Below, piece after piece: positions 9,639-18,463 of a DNA stretch of 64,000 nt; positions within the stretch are counted from its first letter, which is position 1, and the number at the start of each line of letters is the position of its first letter. This stretch comes from Myxococcota bacterium. Lineage in GTDB: Bacteria; Myxococcota; UBA727; JABDBI01. The position numbers and the translations under genes were made by a program. The DNA lies in NCBI GenBank assembly GCA_040387835.1, contig JAZKCZ010000002.1:517818-581817 (forward strand), in the 5' to 3' direction. Below the pieces are notes generated by a model that had not been told where the DNA came from, did no database searches, and saw nothing but the letters and a program-made list of their open reading frames with translations.

Positions 9639-11312
9639 TTAGCGGATGGGAGGAAAACTACCCAAATATATCGCTAGAAACTCCTCCTCAGTAAGGCAAC
9701 TTTGCGCAATCTGATCCCAGTAAGCAAACGCTCTTCCCACCGGTCGACCCTGAACGTTAAGGAGGCGATAAGAATATTCAGCAATCCATTCCGTAATCGC
9801 ACTCCATCCTCTACGAGTGAGCATAGCCACTGAAGACAAATATATTAATCGCCCAATGGCCTCCCGCGCTTGCAGCTCGGTAAACGTATTTTTCCCTGAT
9901 TTAATCAAATTAAATTGCTCTTTTAACCGGGGTAAATAAAATTGGGCAATTGCTTCACTGCCAGGATGGACTAAAAACATCGCCGATTCAGCATGAAAAT
10001 TCGGGTTAGGGCCAACCACTCCCGAAATAAGGCTTCGGCCGAATAGCCATGGCGATCTTGCGTTGGGACGAACGCGGGTTTCAAGATATAAAATTCGGCA
10101 AGCGCTTGTACCTTCATTCACCGCATTAAGAAAGCGCAAATGGCGACCTTCAAACACGATGTTTCCGTCAGCATTAAAGTCCGAACGCTTCATGATGCGC
10201 CCTCCACCGCTGCTCGCCATTATGGTAAAAGCAGTAATGTAGATAGGGAACGAACCTGCTTCAAATGAATCTATATTAGGCTGGTAGCAATCGATTTCAC
10301 GGATTCTGTATTGAAGATTTTCGTCGAGCGATGTCCAGTTTTTTGAGTCTAGATTGTAACGAGCTAATATATCTCCAAATCGGTGTCGCATAATAGGATA
10401 CAGCATTACCAAGGAGCCAGACACCCTATTTTCAGTCCTGAATTCGCCAAATTGGGGCGCTGCCTTTGACTCAGTGTCTACTGCAATCTTCTGGCGTGTT
10501 GATGCAAATAATTTGATAATATCGTCAAACGATCTCTCGCTTTCAAGCGCGACCGCTATTATTTTTTCTCTCGCATCTTTGAAGATTTCATGACCTTCTT
10601 TATTCCCATAAGACATTAATGTATTCCGACCTGGGTCTGCAGAATTTTGACGTTCTATAAGCGGAGGGTTATCTTGCATAATCCCAAAAGATACAGGCCT
10701 CAAATATTGAAAATGTCTGCCTCGGAGCATTAAAGTAATTTTTCTTCGCGCAGGATTAGCCCCACCCAATGTTGTCCTGATTATCGGCGCGTCACCATTT
10801 TCAGGATAATAAATTATTTGAATTTCCACATCCAAACTATCAGCGATAATGTCTAAGATCCCAGCGTCGTGCAACCCGAAGCCAAACATGTGAAATCCAT
10901 GTTCGCTCTCTGGAGCGCCAATATGGTTTAATATGTAATCCTGAACAGTTCCTTGAAAATCGGCTTCAATCTGATCATTTACTATCCATTGTTGGTACAA
11001 GACACTATCCGCAATAGGAGCGGACAATAAGAGATTAACCAAATCTGGCCTCTCAAATTGAATCCCAGCGTGCGCCAAGGCTGCAAAAAAACAGTTATTA
11101 TTTAATCCAGACGTTTCCACAATTTCAAAACTTTGGTCGCCGATTGTAATCTGGTTTCCTCCGAATTCTGTCCCAAAAGTATGATGGCTCACAAACTGTT
11201 GAGCCACGCCAAATAGAAGAGTAGCAAGATTCAACATTGAAAAAGAGCCTGCCGGTTTTGGCATTGCCCAACTAAAAGAACTCAATAAAAACAACGCAAA
11301 AATTGATCTCAT
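9639..11312 (-). CDS. Secreted OTU-like cysteine protease (paralog 2)
   Basis: Paralog of the gene at 1117-2910, 557 residues, with the same signal peptide (FALFLLSSFSWAMPKPAGS) and closely similar downstream DNA. It carries one copy of the TEFGGNQITIGDQS block, then Cys74 in NNNCFFAALAHAG and His200 in RGRHFQYLR. The Asp three residues before the Cys in paralog 1 is Asn here, so activity may be reduced or lost. The C-terminal half matches paralog 1 up to the shared end AIYLGSFPPI. The ATG at 11312 has a matching promoter directly before it. Recent duplication within the island is the simplest origin. Confidence 0.76.
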   Translation of the reverse strand: MRSIFALFLLSSFSWAMPKPAGSFSMLNLATLLFGVAQQFVSHHTFGTEFGGNQITIGDQSFEIVETSGLNNNCFFAALAHAGIQFERPDLVNLLLSAPIADSVLYQQWIVNDQIEADFQGTVQDYILNHIGAPESEHGFHMFGFGLHDAGILDIIADSLDVEIQIIYYPENGDAPIIRTTLGGANPARRKITLMLRGRHFQYLRPVSFGIMQDNPPLIERQNSADPGRNTLMSYGNKEGHEIFKDAREKIIAVALESERSFDDIIKLFASTRQKIAVDTESKAAPQFGEFRTENRVSGSLVMLYPIMRHRFGDILARYNLDSKNWTSLDENLQYRIREIDCYQPNIDSFEAGSFPIYITAFTIMASSGGGRIMKRSDFNADGNIVFEGRHLRFLNAVNEGTSACRILYLETRVRPNARSPWLFGRSLISGVVGPNPNFHAESAMFLVHPGSEAIAQFYLPRLKEQFNLIKSGKNTFTELQAREAIGRLIYLSSVAMLTRRGWSAITEWIAEYSYRLLNVQGRPVGRAFAYWDQIAQSCLTEEEFLAIYLGSFPPIR

Positions 11313-11346
11313 TGAATCAAAATAAATAAACCGTTTAGATAGTCAA
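11313..11346 (-). promoter_or_regulatory. Promoter of OTU paralog 2, leaderless layout
   Basis: On the minus strand TTGACT, a 16-nt spacer and TATTTT end exactly 6 nt before the ATG at 11312. No Shine-Dalgarno sequence is present. Layout and spacing equal those of paralog 1. Confidence 0.58.
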
Positions 11347-11385
11347 CTAAGTCAGATGCACAAAATTAAAACGGTGCTTTGCTAC

Positions 11386-11440
11386 ATGCAGGCTATCCAC
11401 ATAACCCAAAATATTGGTTAAATCGTTTTGCCGCGACAGA
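11386..11440 (-). pseudogene. gatC internal fragment
   Basis: About 50 bases match gatC 891-942 (codons for QKDLQNILGYVDSLQ) with roughly one mismatch in four. There is no start, stop or remaining coding potential. It lies upstream of OTU paralog 2, while intact gatC lies downstream of paralog 1, so a gatC copy moved with the OTU gene. Confidence 0.7.
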
Positions 11441-11478
11441 GGAAAATGCATGTCTTGCCTTCACCCAAGTTTGGGCTT

Positions 11479-11532
11479 GAAGTGATATTGACAAGTGGGA
11501 GCGCAACAACATTCTGGAACCCTTTGACTCTG
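11479..11532 (+). pseudogene. Fragment of the giant gene's 3' region
   Basis: About 54 bases match 8892-8944 of the giant gene (codons around SDIDKWDRSNILKLFDS) with only a few differences. It is cut on both sides and ends just before the start of the gene at 11550. It is evidence that a second copy of the giant gene existed here. Confidence 0.75.
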
Positions 11533-11549
11533 ATGCAAGTATACGTTAA

Positions 11550-13016
11550 ATGCCGCACGTGAAATATTTATTTGTTGTCTTGTTAACACAAACTGCATTC
11601 GGGCACGAACGCAATGTAAACATACTTAAAATTCAACCTAATTCCTTGGCATATTTGGCAGGATACTATGAGCCGGTCACATCTTTCTGTTCAAATTTGG
11701 TTTTGGCTCGATGCGCTCATTTGGCGCCCTCACCTATCAGTACAATCTTATACCCGGTCTCGTTAATTGCGAGTGCGGACAGAGCTCTAGCCTATTTTTT
11801 TACCTCTGAGGGCCCGAATAGAGCTGAACGTTCTCAAGATAATCGGCATTTTCAGTTTTTAGATTTCGCTTTAGCTCTAAATCCGAATTCACTAATCCTA
11901 ACCCTCTTTAAAAGCATGCTTAAAGATATGTTACCCTCATTTTGTAGCATTCACTGGGACGTCAAACAGTGTGAGAGGGATCTGGAGGCCGGCGCTGCTC
12001 AAGGAAAAGAAGCTGGCTTTTTTGACAACTCCTATATCGCTCAAGAACTCACCTTTTTGGCCCTGCCCTTAGTCAGTTTAGCGTCTAACCGGATTACCAA
12101 GCCAAACGCACTTACTCAAACCGATGGGGAACAAATTGTCATATCGGATTATCGGGTAACCGACGCGCGTGTTAATGATTTCAACGGACTGGGTTTTCAT
12201 GAGAAAGTCGTAATTCTCTATCACGATTATGGTGACGGACAGGGAGATTTACAGACCGCCAATAAAATTGGTGCTATATTGCTAGAACTTGGCTACTCGG
12301 TTTCAGTTCAAGGTGCCTACGAATATGGACAAAAAAAACCTCTTTTCGGCATTTCTGTGCCGTTCACTCAATACGACTTTGCTAACCAGCAAATTCCAAG
12401 TTTCGCCATTGTAGAATGTGGCTTCTCCCCTGCGCCGAGAGAGCCCTCTTTGGGGATAGGGGAAATGCATATTGGTCTTCTTTTGGACCCAGATTTGATG
12501 CGTTTATCCTCTAAGCCCATTCATCAAGCGGCATCTGTTGACAAGCTATCGACTGCAGCAACATTTAGACACAAACTGTTAGATGGAGACATCTATTTAG
12601 GGTATTCTACCCATTGGGAGATGCGAGCTGCTTTCGCTCATATGGCGGAATCCATGTCGAGAAAACATCACCGCAAGTACACAGTAATCCTCGTTGGCAA
12701 TGGGCAGGTAAATCAATACTTCTTGCCTTCTAATCCTGAGGGGGAAATCGTTCAAGTTCACAGATTAAGTCATGAAGACTTTAAGACGCTACTGTTGATA
12801 AGCAGATATGCCCTATCGACGGGAGAATGCAGCTTACAAGAAGCATTGTCAGCAAGAACACCAGTCATCTACGAACAACGGGAACACAAAGTATCATTTG
12901 GCGAGCAGCTTTCAGCTTTAAGTACTAAATCTCTTTGTCCGGTCTTGGTACAGAAAGACGTTCCTGCGGAGCACAATCTCCGCGAGATAGGAGTTGGCTG
13001 GTCAGAAAATCAATAG
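11550..13016 (+). CDS. Secreted protein with GYYEP N-terminal module and glycosyltransferase-like C-terminal part
   Basis: A 488-residue protein with a signal peptide (YLFVVLLTQTAFG). Residues about 30-180 form a module shared with the protein at 15364: LAGYYEP, a conserved PNRAERSQ, LALNPNS, paired cysteines and NSYIAQELTFLALPL. The C-terminal 280 residues differ. They include GDLQTANKIGAILLELGYSV and, near the end, STGECSLQEALSARTPVIYE, which recall the nucleotide-sugar binding side of GT-B glycosyltransferases; this is pattern resemblance only. No Shine-Dalgarno is visible, and a TATA-like stretch lies 4-10 nt before the ATG. It overlaps the convergent trpS end by 7 nt. Function unknown; a secreted effector is a reasonable guess. 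Confidence 0.6.
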   Translation: MPHVKYLFVVLLTQTAFGHERNVNILKIQPNSLAYLAGYYEPVTSFCSNLVLARCAHLAPSPISTILYPVSLIASADRALAYFFTSEGPNRAERSQDNRHFQFLDFALALNPNSLILTLFKSMLKDMLPSFCSIHWDVKQCERDLEAGAAQGKEAGFFDNSYIAQELTFLALPLVSLASNRITKPNALTQTDGEQIVISDYRVTDARVNDFNGLGFHEKVVILYHDYGDGQGDLQTANKIGAILLELGYSVSVQGAYEYGQKKPLFGISVPFTQYDFANQQIPSFAIVECGFSPAPREPSLGIGEMHIGLLLDPDLMRLSSKPIHQAASVDKLSTAATFRHKLLDGDIYLGYSTHWEMRAAFAHMAESMSRKHHRKYTVILVGNGQVNQYFLPSNPEGEIVQVHRLSHEDFKTLLLISRYALSTGECSLQEALSARTPVIYEQREHKVSFGEQLSALSTKSLCPVLVQKDVPAEHNLREIGVGWSENQ

Positions 13017-14068
13017 ACCATTCCCATAGCCCGACGCAACTCACCCAGCGTTTGAACCGCTATCTCCCGAGCTCTTGCATTGCCGGCCTGAAGAACCTGC
13101 GTGAGCAGCACACGATCTTTCGAAAAGTCAACACGACGTAAGCGCATCGGCTCTAGATATGCGTTCAAACTCTCGGTCAACAGACCCTTAAGGCGGCCGG
13201 CGCCCTGATCCCCGATTTGTTCAGCAATCCGCTCAGGTGTCTCACCCGTACAAAGAGAAATCAGCCTCAGAAGATTGGCCACTTCCGGCCGGGTATCAGG
13301 CTCATAAGTGATATGCCGCTGGGCGTCTGTCTTGGCACCCTTAATCAACTTAGCAGTTTCGTCTGCTGTAGCCTTCAAAAATATGGCATTATTGCGACTC
13401 TTACTCATCTTCTGGCCACCATCCAAACCTAAAACCACAGGCACTTCGCTTAAAAGCGCATCAGGCTCCGGAAAAGTAACGCCATATTTATCGTTGAAAC
13501 GTCTAGCGATTTTCCGGGAAAGCTCCAAATGCGGCAACTGATCTTTGCCCACTGGCACTAAGTTACCTTTGCAAAACAGGATATCTGCCGCTTGATGCAC
13601 AGGATACATCAGCATTGCGCCATTCATAATATTAATGCCAGCGGCTTTTATCTCTTCCTTAACTGTGGGGTTACGTTCAAGCTCAGGCACGCTCACCAGC
13701 GTTAAGAATGGCAGTAACAACTGGTTCAATTCCGGAATATAGCTATGCGCAAATATAACTGTCTTGGCATTAAAAGGATCAAGACCTACCGCCAGGTAAT
13801 CGAGCAAAATCTCATGTACGTGCGCCGCAATTTGGCCTGCGCTCTCGCGATCCGTTAGAACCTGGTAGTCCGCTATAACAATAAAAGTCTCGAGACCTAA
13901 GTTTTGAAGTTTAACGCGGTTGGCTAAAGTTCCAAATAGATGGCCTATATGCAAAGGCCCAGTCGGCCTATCACCCGTAAGAACCCGATATTTACCCGGG
14001 CTTTTATGCAAATCCGCCCAAATGGTATCGCTCTTTTTTTTGGCTTCTTCAAAGGTGTCTGCATGCAT
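13010..14068 (-). CDS. trpS: Tryptophanyl-tRNA synthetase
   Basis: Class I aminoacyl-tRNA synthetase that charges tRNA(Trp). It has 352 residues, a normal length. The HIGH-type motif is PTGPLHIGHL and the KMSKS motif is GQKMSKSRNN. The body shows the expected NPTVKEE and VPVGKDQLPHLELSRKIA segments. The ATG at 14068 opens MHADTF. It is intact, unlike the two 3'-end relics at 9218 and 9570. It meets the gene at 11550 tail to tail with a 7-nt overlap. Confidence 0.95.
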   Translation of the reverse strand: MHADTFEEAKKKSDTIWADLHKSPGKYRVLTGDRPTGPLHIGHLFGTLANRVKLQNLGLETFIVIADYQVLTDRESAGQIAAHVHEILLDYLAVGLDPFNAKTVIFAHSYIPELNQLLLPFLTLVSVPELERNPTVKEEIKAAGINIMNGAMLMYPVHQAADILFCKGNLVPVGKDQLPHLELSRKIARRFNDKYGVTFPEPDALLSEVPVVLGLDGGQKMSKSRNNAIFLKATADETAKLIKGAKTDAQRHITYEPDTRPEVANLLRLISLCTGETPERIAEQIGDQGAGRLKGLLTESLNAYLEPMRLRRVDFSKDRVLLTQVLQAGNARAREIAVQTLGELRRAMGMVY

Positions 14069-14154
14069 AGAGCCTGCAAAGTGACCTAAAACCCACTAAA
14101 AATCAATCGGACGACCGCGATTCCGATTTTTCGGGAGCCAGCTCCCAAATAATC

Positions 14155-14183
14155 TTGATTTTTCGGGATTACTGTCCTAAATT
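14155..14183 (+). promoter_or_regulatory. Promoter of the DUF4143 ATPase, leaderless layout
   Basis: TTGATT (14155-14160), a 17-nt spacer and TAAATT (14178-14183) end 6 nt before the ATG at 14190. There is no ribosome binding site. The sequence GATTTTTCGGGA occurs twice just upstream (about 14124 and 14157), a possible operator or small direct repeat. Confidence 0.55.
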
Positions 14184-14189
14184 ATCAGA

Positions 14190-15314
14190 ATGCAACGCAG
14201 TTTAGAGCCCTATATTATCCAAGATTTGGGCAAGAAAATCATTTTGATCACCGGCCCACGCCAGTGCGGCAAGACCACGCTTTCAAAGAGCCTATCTCAA
14301 AGTTATGATTACTTAAACTGGGATGCTAGCGCAGACAGACTCATTATTAGAAACAATCGCTGGGACAGACAAAAAGAAGTCATCATTTTTGATGAACTGC
14401 ATAAAATGCCCAAATGGAAATCCTGGCTAAAAGGGATTTACGATACCCAAGGGCTAAAACCCAATTTGCTGGTAACAGGCAGCGCTAAATTAGATACCTA
14501 TCGAAAAGTAGGCGACTCACTGGCAGGCCGCTATTTCCAATACCGTCTACACCCATTCACTGCCAAAGAATTAAAGGACAGTTTCAGCGCAGAAGAAGCT
14601 TGCGAGCGCCTGCTCAAATTCGGAGGATTTCCTGAGCCCTTTTTGTCGGGCACTGAGAGAGACTATAACCGCTGGCGCCGCAGCCACTTAGACATTATCT
14701 TGCGACAAGATATGCTGGATTTGGAAGTTGTGAGAGATATTCAAGGCATGGAGACTTTGACCGAACTCCTCCGCTACCGGGTCGGGTCGCCCATTTCCTC
14801 GAGCTCTCTGGCGCGAGATCTTCAACGAGATCCTAAAACGGTCAAAAAGTGGCTACAAATCCTCGAAAATTTATATGTCATTTTTAAAGTACCCCCCTAT
14901 CACAAAAACGCTGCCCGGGTACTACTCAAAGAGCCAAAATACTACTTCTTTGACAACGCCCAAGTGGCCAACAACGAAGGCGCAAAACTCGAAAATCTTG
15001 TTGCTACTTCTTTAAAACGCGAACTCGAATTCATCGAAGACACTGAAGGGACCGCAGCAAGCCTGTATTACACCCGATCTACCGATGGTAAAGAAATCGA
15101 TTTCCTAATTACTCAGGCGCAAATTCCGACATATCTCATTGAAGTAAAGCAGAGCGACAGTTCACCTGCCAAGGCATTTAAGCACTTTCACCAGTTTTGG
15201 CCTACAGCACAAATGATTCAGCTGGTATACGAACTAAATAAAGAGCAAACAGTGCGCGATGGACCACAAATCCGAAGCCTAGCTACTTGGATTAGCGAGC
15301 TTTCTTTAATCTAA
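14190..15314 (+). CDS. AAA_14/DUF4143 family ATPase
   Basis: A 374-residue cytoplasmic ATPase of the AAA_14 plus DUF4143 type. The Walker A motif is GPRQCGKTTLS (near residue 22) and Walker B is VIIFDELHKMPKW. The segment LVTGSAKLDTYRKVGDSLAGR is typical of the family. The C-terminal region IDFLITQ...YLIEVKQSD resembles a nuclease-like DUF4143 fold. Length is complete. The family is widespread, often mobile, and of poorly defined function, with links to DNA metabolism or defence. It stands alone here with its own promoter. Confidence 0.85.
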   Translation: MQRSLEPYIIQDLGKKIILITGPRQCGKTTLSKSLSQSYDYLNWDASADRLIIRNNRWDRQKEVIIFDELHKMPKWKSWLKGIYDTQGLKPNLLVTGSAKLDTYRKVGDSLAGRYFQYRLHPFTAKELKDSFSAEEACERLLKFGGFPEPFLSGTERDYNRWRRSHLDIILRQDMLDLEVVRDIQGMETLTELLRYRVGSPISSSSLARDLQRDPKTVKKWLQILENLYVIFKVPPYHKNAARVLLKEPKYYFFDNAQVANNEGAKLENLVATSLKRELEFIEDTEGTAASLYYTRSTDGKEIDFLITQAQIPTYLIEVKQSDSSPAKAFKHFHQFWPTAQMIQLVYELNKEQTVRDGPQIRSLATWISELSLI

Positions 15315-15363
15315 ACATCCCTGCCATGGGTTGACTAAACTATTCAGCGAAACATAAGGACGC

Positions 15364-16920
15364 ATGAACGTTCTATTTACGATCTTCTTCGCATTTACCG
15401 TCGTTGCTGAAACAAAACCGATTGAAAAACCTAAAGAGTCCTACGAAGTTCCCTACTTGCTAGGCTACTATGAACCCGGGATTGAGTTTTGCACAAATTA
15501 TCTGCTGTCGCTATGTGCGAGCAGTAATCCTTTAACGATTCCTTTAGCAATTCCCATGTATCCAATTTCTCTATTTGCCAGCCTAGATCGCACAATTGCG
15601 TATTTTAGAACTCCTAAAGGATTAGATCGAGCCGAACGGTCGCAAGAAATGCGAATTTACTCCAAATTAGACCCTCTGCTCGCCTACAATCCCAACTCGC
15701 AACTGATACGATTTATAAAACAAATAATGAACTCCATTCTCCCTTCCGTTTGTGACGTCTACGCTAACTCCTATCAGTGTCAAGTTGCACAACAATTGGG
15801 TCGTGAAGATGCGCGATTAAAGGGCCATAATGACATCTCTTACATTGCTCAGGAACTTACATTTCTGATGACACCTTTGGTCACGCGGTTGAGTTTTCCT
15901 AGAGCGCGACCGCAAGAAAGTATGCAAGGCCCTAAAGCAAATCAGATTGTTGTTTATAGGCCCATCGCACCTGTTCTTGGCTGGCATACCTTAGTTCCCG
16001 CCCATACTCAAATGGACGATGTTTCACGCATTCATTTTAAAATGGACGCACTGCTAATGCTGGTTAGAAGGATAGCTGCCGAAAAGTATCCAATTTTAAT
16101 TATGTCACTAGATGCAACTTCCATAAAAAAACAGCTAAAGTTCCTTAGAGTGCAACTGCAGGAAAGCACGCAAGACCCTAAGGCAAATCAGATTGTTGTT
16201 TATAGACCCCTCGCATCTGCGCTTAGCTGGCGCAGCTCAGATAGGGTGCAAAATATTAAAAATGAAGTGGCAAACTTCCGCTCAGAACTTCTTCAAACAC
16301 GTTTAACAATCGACGAAGTTTCACGCACTCATACTAACATAGAGGCATCATTAGTAGACATAAGATCAGACCTTCTTCAAACAAGTTTAACAATCGACGA
16401 AGTTTCACGCACTCATACTATGATAGAGGCATCATTAGTAGATATAAGAAAGGAAGTTGTGAAAACATATGACATCTTAGCTACATTACTTTGGCAACGC
16501 TTGCTGCAATTTGCAGAACGTCAAGCATGCATCGCTCCAGAAATCGCAACGTTGATGACGCCTCGCGTTGTAAGCGGAGCACCAGACATTAAAAAGACGC
16601 ATAGTAAGTCGGCAATCCTAAAATTAGAAGGTGATTTTGCTGACAAGCGTTGCCAGCTATTGGAAGGTATTGCAAAAATTAAGACAAGCGATGATTATTC
16701 GCGCATCGAAATTAGAATTACAGAATATGCAAAAGACGTAGAAAGTGCGCTGGCATGCCAGCGCTTAGCGCTCCTTCAAGCATATTCAACAGATGAAGAC
16801 ACATCACACACCCGCGCTGAAATTGACGCTTTAGAAACACGCTTAAGAGAGTCAACTGTCGACATGTATAGTCTAGCCCAAAAAACGCTAGAAGTTGAAC
16901 TTAAACTTGCACTTTATTAA
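15364..16920 (+). CDS. Secreted protein with GYYEP module and coiled-coil repeats
   Basis: A 518-residue protein with a signal peptide (NVLFTIFFAFTVVAE). Residues about 30-185 repeat the module seen at 11550: LLGYYEP, LDRAERSQE, LAYNPNS and ISYIAQELTFLMTPL. The rest is different: a segment GPKANQIVVYRP occurs twice (about 198 and 273), then a 32-residue unit LLQT.LTIDEVSRTHT.IEASLVDIR is repeated in tandem, followed by predicted long helices. AAGGA lies 8 nt before the ATG as a ribosome binding site. The shared head with an unrelated tail suggests modular secreted effectors. No enzymatic motif is recognised. Confidence 0.6.
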   Translation: MNVLFTIFFAFTVVAETKPIEKPKESYEVPYLLGYYEPGIEFCTNYLLSLCASSNPLTIPLAIPMYPISLFASLDRTIAYFRTPKGLDRAERSQEMRIYSKLDPLLAYNPNSQLIRFIKQIMNSILPSVCDVYANSYQCQVAQQLGREDARLKGHNDISYIAQELTFLMTPLVTRLSFPRARPQESMQGPKANQIVVYRPIAPVLGWHTLVPAHTQMDDVSRIHFKMDALLMLVRRIAAEKYPILIMSLDATSIKKQLKFLRVQLQESTQDPKANQIVVYRPLASALSWRSSDRVQNIKNEVANFRSELLQTRLTIDEVSRTHTNIEASLVDIRSDLLQTSLTIDEVSRTHTMIEASLVDIRKEVVKTYDILATLLWQRLLQFAERQACIAPEIATLMTPRVVSGAPDIKKTHSKSAILKLEGDFADKRCQLLEGIAKIKTSDDYSRIEIRITEYAKDVESALACQRLALLQAYSTDEDTSHTRAEIDALETRLRESTVDMYSLAQKTLEVELKLALY

Positions 16921-17070
16921 AAGCGTATGAAACAAGCCAAAGACAAGTGAAAACCACCATTGCCTCCTGAAATATGTTGTTCCAACGCTCATTAGGCTGG
17001 TGCATGAAAGTTGCCTAAAATTAATATGTTTCGTGGCATGAAGGGACCTACTAAAGTCTAAACTTACCTG

Positions 17071-17301
17071 CACTGCGGAGCAGTGGCTGATTATAGCCCC
17101 AGGTGCAGCGAAACGGAACCTGAGGGTTTATGAACACTCCCCCAACCCAATAGAGCCGGAGGCTCGGCTAAACCCTGCGTTGAGTAAGGCCCCAAAGGTT
17201 CATTCGAACCTCAGGTTCTTCCATTTAATTAGGCATCTGGTTAACCCGCAGGTTTCGCTGCGCTACACCTGGGGCTTTATTCGGTCACTGCTCCGCGGTG
17301 A
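17071..17301. repeat. Palindromic repeat element E1 (two inverted arms)
   Basis: A roughly 100-bp unit starts CTGCGGAGCAGTGGCTG, contains CCCCAGGT, GCAGCG and GGAACCTGAGG, and ends in AGAGCCGGAGGCTCGGCT. It is followed by a second arm in reverse orientation that ends in CACTGCTCCGCGG. The pair can fold into a long hairpin. The same family recurs at 17347-17450 and 25862-26090. No transposase is present. Confidence 0.75.
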
Positions 17302-17346
17302 AGACGAACAAATTTTATCTTAAGATAGAAAGCGCAGCCTGATTGA

Positions 17347-17450
17347 ACTGCGGAGCAGTGGCTGCCTATAACCCCAGGTAGAGTGCAGCGGAACCTGGGG
17401 GTCTATGAACACCGCCTCATCACCCATTAGAGCCGGAGGCTCGGCTGAAC
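17347..17450. repeat. Palindromic repeat element E2 (single arm)
   Basis: A single copy of the arm seen in E1, from CTGCGGAGCAGTGGCTGCC through GGAACCTGGGG to AGAGCCGGAGGCTCGGCTGA. It stops about 35 bp before a TTGACA box upstream of rpmJ. Together with E1 it fills most of the 620-bp gap between 16920 and 17542, where no gene is seen. Confidence 0.72.
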
Positions 17451-17483
17451 TGCTCGCCCGCCAGTGATCTTCCCCTGACCTAT

Positions 17484-17511
17484 TGACATTATGTATGAGA
17501 TCGCTACAAGT
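17484..17511 (+). promoter_or_regulatory. Possible promoter of the ribosomal protein operon
   Basis: TTGACA at about 17484 is followed after 16 nt by TACAAG. The -35 is perfect and the -10 matches four of six positions. It lies about 30 nt before the rpmJ start. Confidence 0.4.
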
Positions 17512-17541
17512 CCAAGGTTCACGCTTTTGGGAGCTTATTTT

Positions 17542-17655
17542 ATGAAAGTACGAGCCTCAGTTAAGAGGATTTGTGACAAGTGCAAGGTAGTTAAACGTCG
17601 GGGCGTCGTGCGTGTTATTTGCGAGGATACCCGTCATAAGCAAAGGCAAGGATAA
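17542..17655 (+). CDS. rpmJ: Ribosomal protein L36 (bL36)
   Basis: A 37-residue large-subunit protein, [17 protein letters not shown]... ending DTRHKQRQG. It has the zinc-ribbon Cys-x2-Cys (CDKC), a third Cys and the His of the classic zinc form. It is the first gene of the rpmJ-rpsM-rpsK-rpoA-rplQ run, with a 9-nt gap to rpsM. Confidence 0.95.
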   Translation: MKVRASVKRICDKCKVVKRRGVVRVICEDTRHKQRQG

Positions 17656-17664
17656 GATTAGATT

Positions 17665-18027
17665 ATGGCACGTATTGCAGGCGTAGATTTACCGCGAAAC
17701 AAGAAAATGGGCATCGCCCTCACTTACATCTATGGTATTGGCCCAGTCAATTCCATTGATGTGCTCACTCGAGCTAAAGTGGATGCAAACAAGCGCACTG
17801 ACGCTCTAACCGAAGATGAAGTCGCTCGCATCCGTGATGTGATCGAAGGCACCTACAAGGTAGAAGGCGATCTCAGGCGCGAAGTTTCCATGAACATTAA
17901 ACGTTTGATGGATCTTGGTTGCTATCGTGGTCTTAGGCACCGTAAAGGTTTGCCTACCCGCGGTCAGAGAACCCACTCCAACGCCCGTACACGTCGCGCA
18001 AAACGCAGTTCTATGGTCCGTCGTTAA
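17665..18027 (+). CDS. rpsM: Ribosomal protein S13 (uS13)
   Basis: A 120-residue small-subunit head protein that contacts tRNA and the L5 bridge. It begins [15 protein letters not shown] and ends with the basic [17 protein letters not shown] tail, both diagnostic. It sits between rpmJ and rpsK as in the standard alpha operon. Confidence 0.97.
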   Translation: MARIAGVDLPRNKKMGIALTYIYGIGPVNSIDVLTRAKVDANKRTDALTEDEVARIRDVIEGTYKVEGDLRREVSMNIKRLMDLGCYRGLRHRKGLPTRGQRTHSNARTRRAKRSSMVRR

Positions 18028-18046
18028 AGATTTGGTGAGAATTTAA

Positions 18047-18433
18047 ATGGTTGCAACAGCAAAAACAAAAAAACGAGTTAAGAAAAACGTTACGCAAGGA
18101 ATTGCTCACGTTTACACCACCTTTAACAACACAATCGTGACCATCACAGACACCACTGGTGCTGCTGTGTCTTGGTCTACTTGCGGTGCTAAAGGCTTTA
18201 AAGGCTCTAAAAAGAGCACACCTTTTGCTGCTCAGGTAGCCGCTGAAGAAGCTTGCCGTCAAGCAAAAGACCACGGCATGAAAGCTTTGGAAGTGTACAT
18301 CAAAGGCCCTGGCGCTGGTCGTGAATCTGCACTACGTGCAATTTCAAGCTGCGGCATGCGCGTCACATTGATTAAAGATGTCACACCTGTACCCCACAAT
18401 GGTTGCAGGCCTGCTAAGCGCAGAAGAGTTTGA
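18047..18433 (+). CDS. rpsK: Ribosomal protein S11 (uS11)
   Basis: A 128-residue platform protein. Diagnostic segments are [36 protein letters not shown] and the C-terminal [18 protein letters not shown]. Its N-terminal [14 protein letters not shown] region is basic as usual. rpsD, which commonly follows in this operon, is absent; rpoA comes 30 nt later. Confidence 0.97.
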   Translation: MVATAKTKKRVKKNVTQGIAHVYTTFNNTIVTITDTTGAAVSWSTCGAKGFKGSKKSTPFAAQVAAEEACRQAKDHGMKALEVYIKGPGAGRESALRAISSCGMRVTLIKDVTPVPHNGCRPAKRRRV

Positions 18434-18463
18434 TTTTAATACAGTTTAAGAAGGTGATTTCAT

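Noticed and set aside
16340..16450. Direct repeats in DNA that might be a small array
   Set aside because: They are in-frame protein repeats (LTIDEVSRTHT) inside the 518-residue secreted protein.
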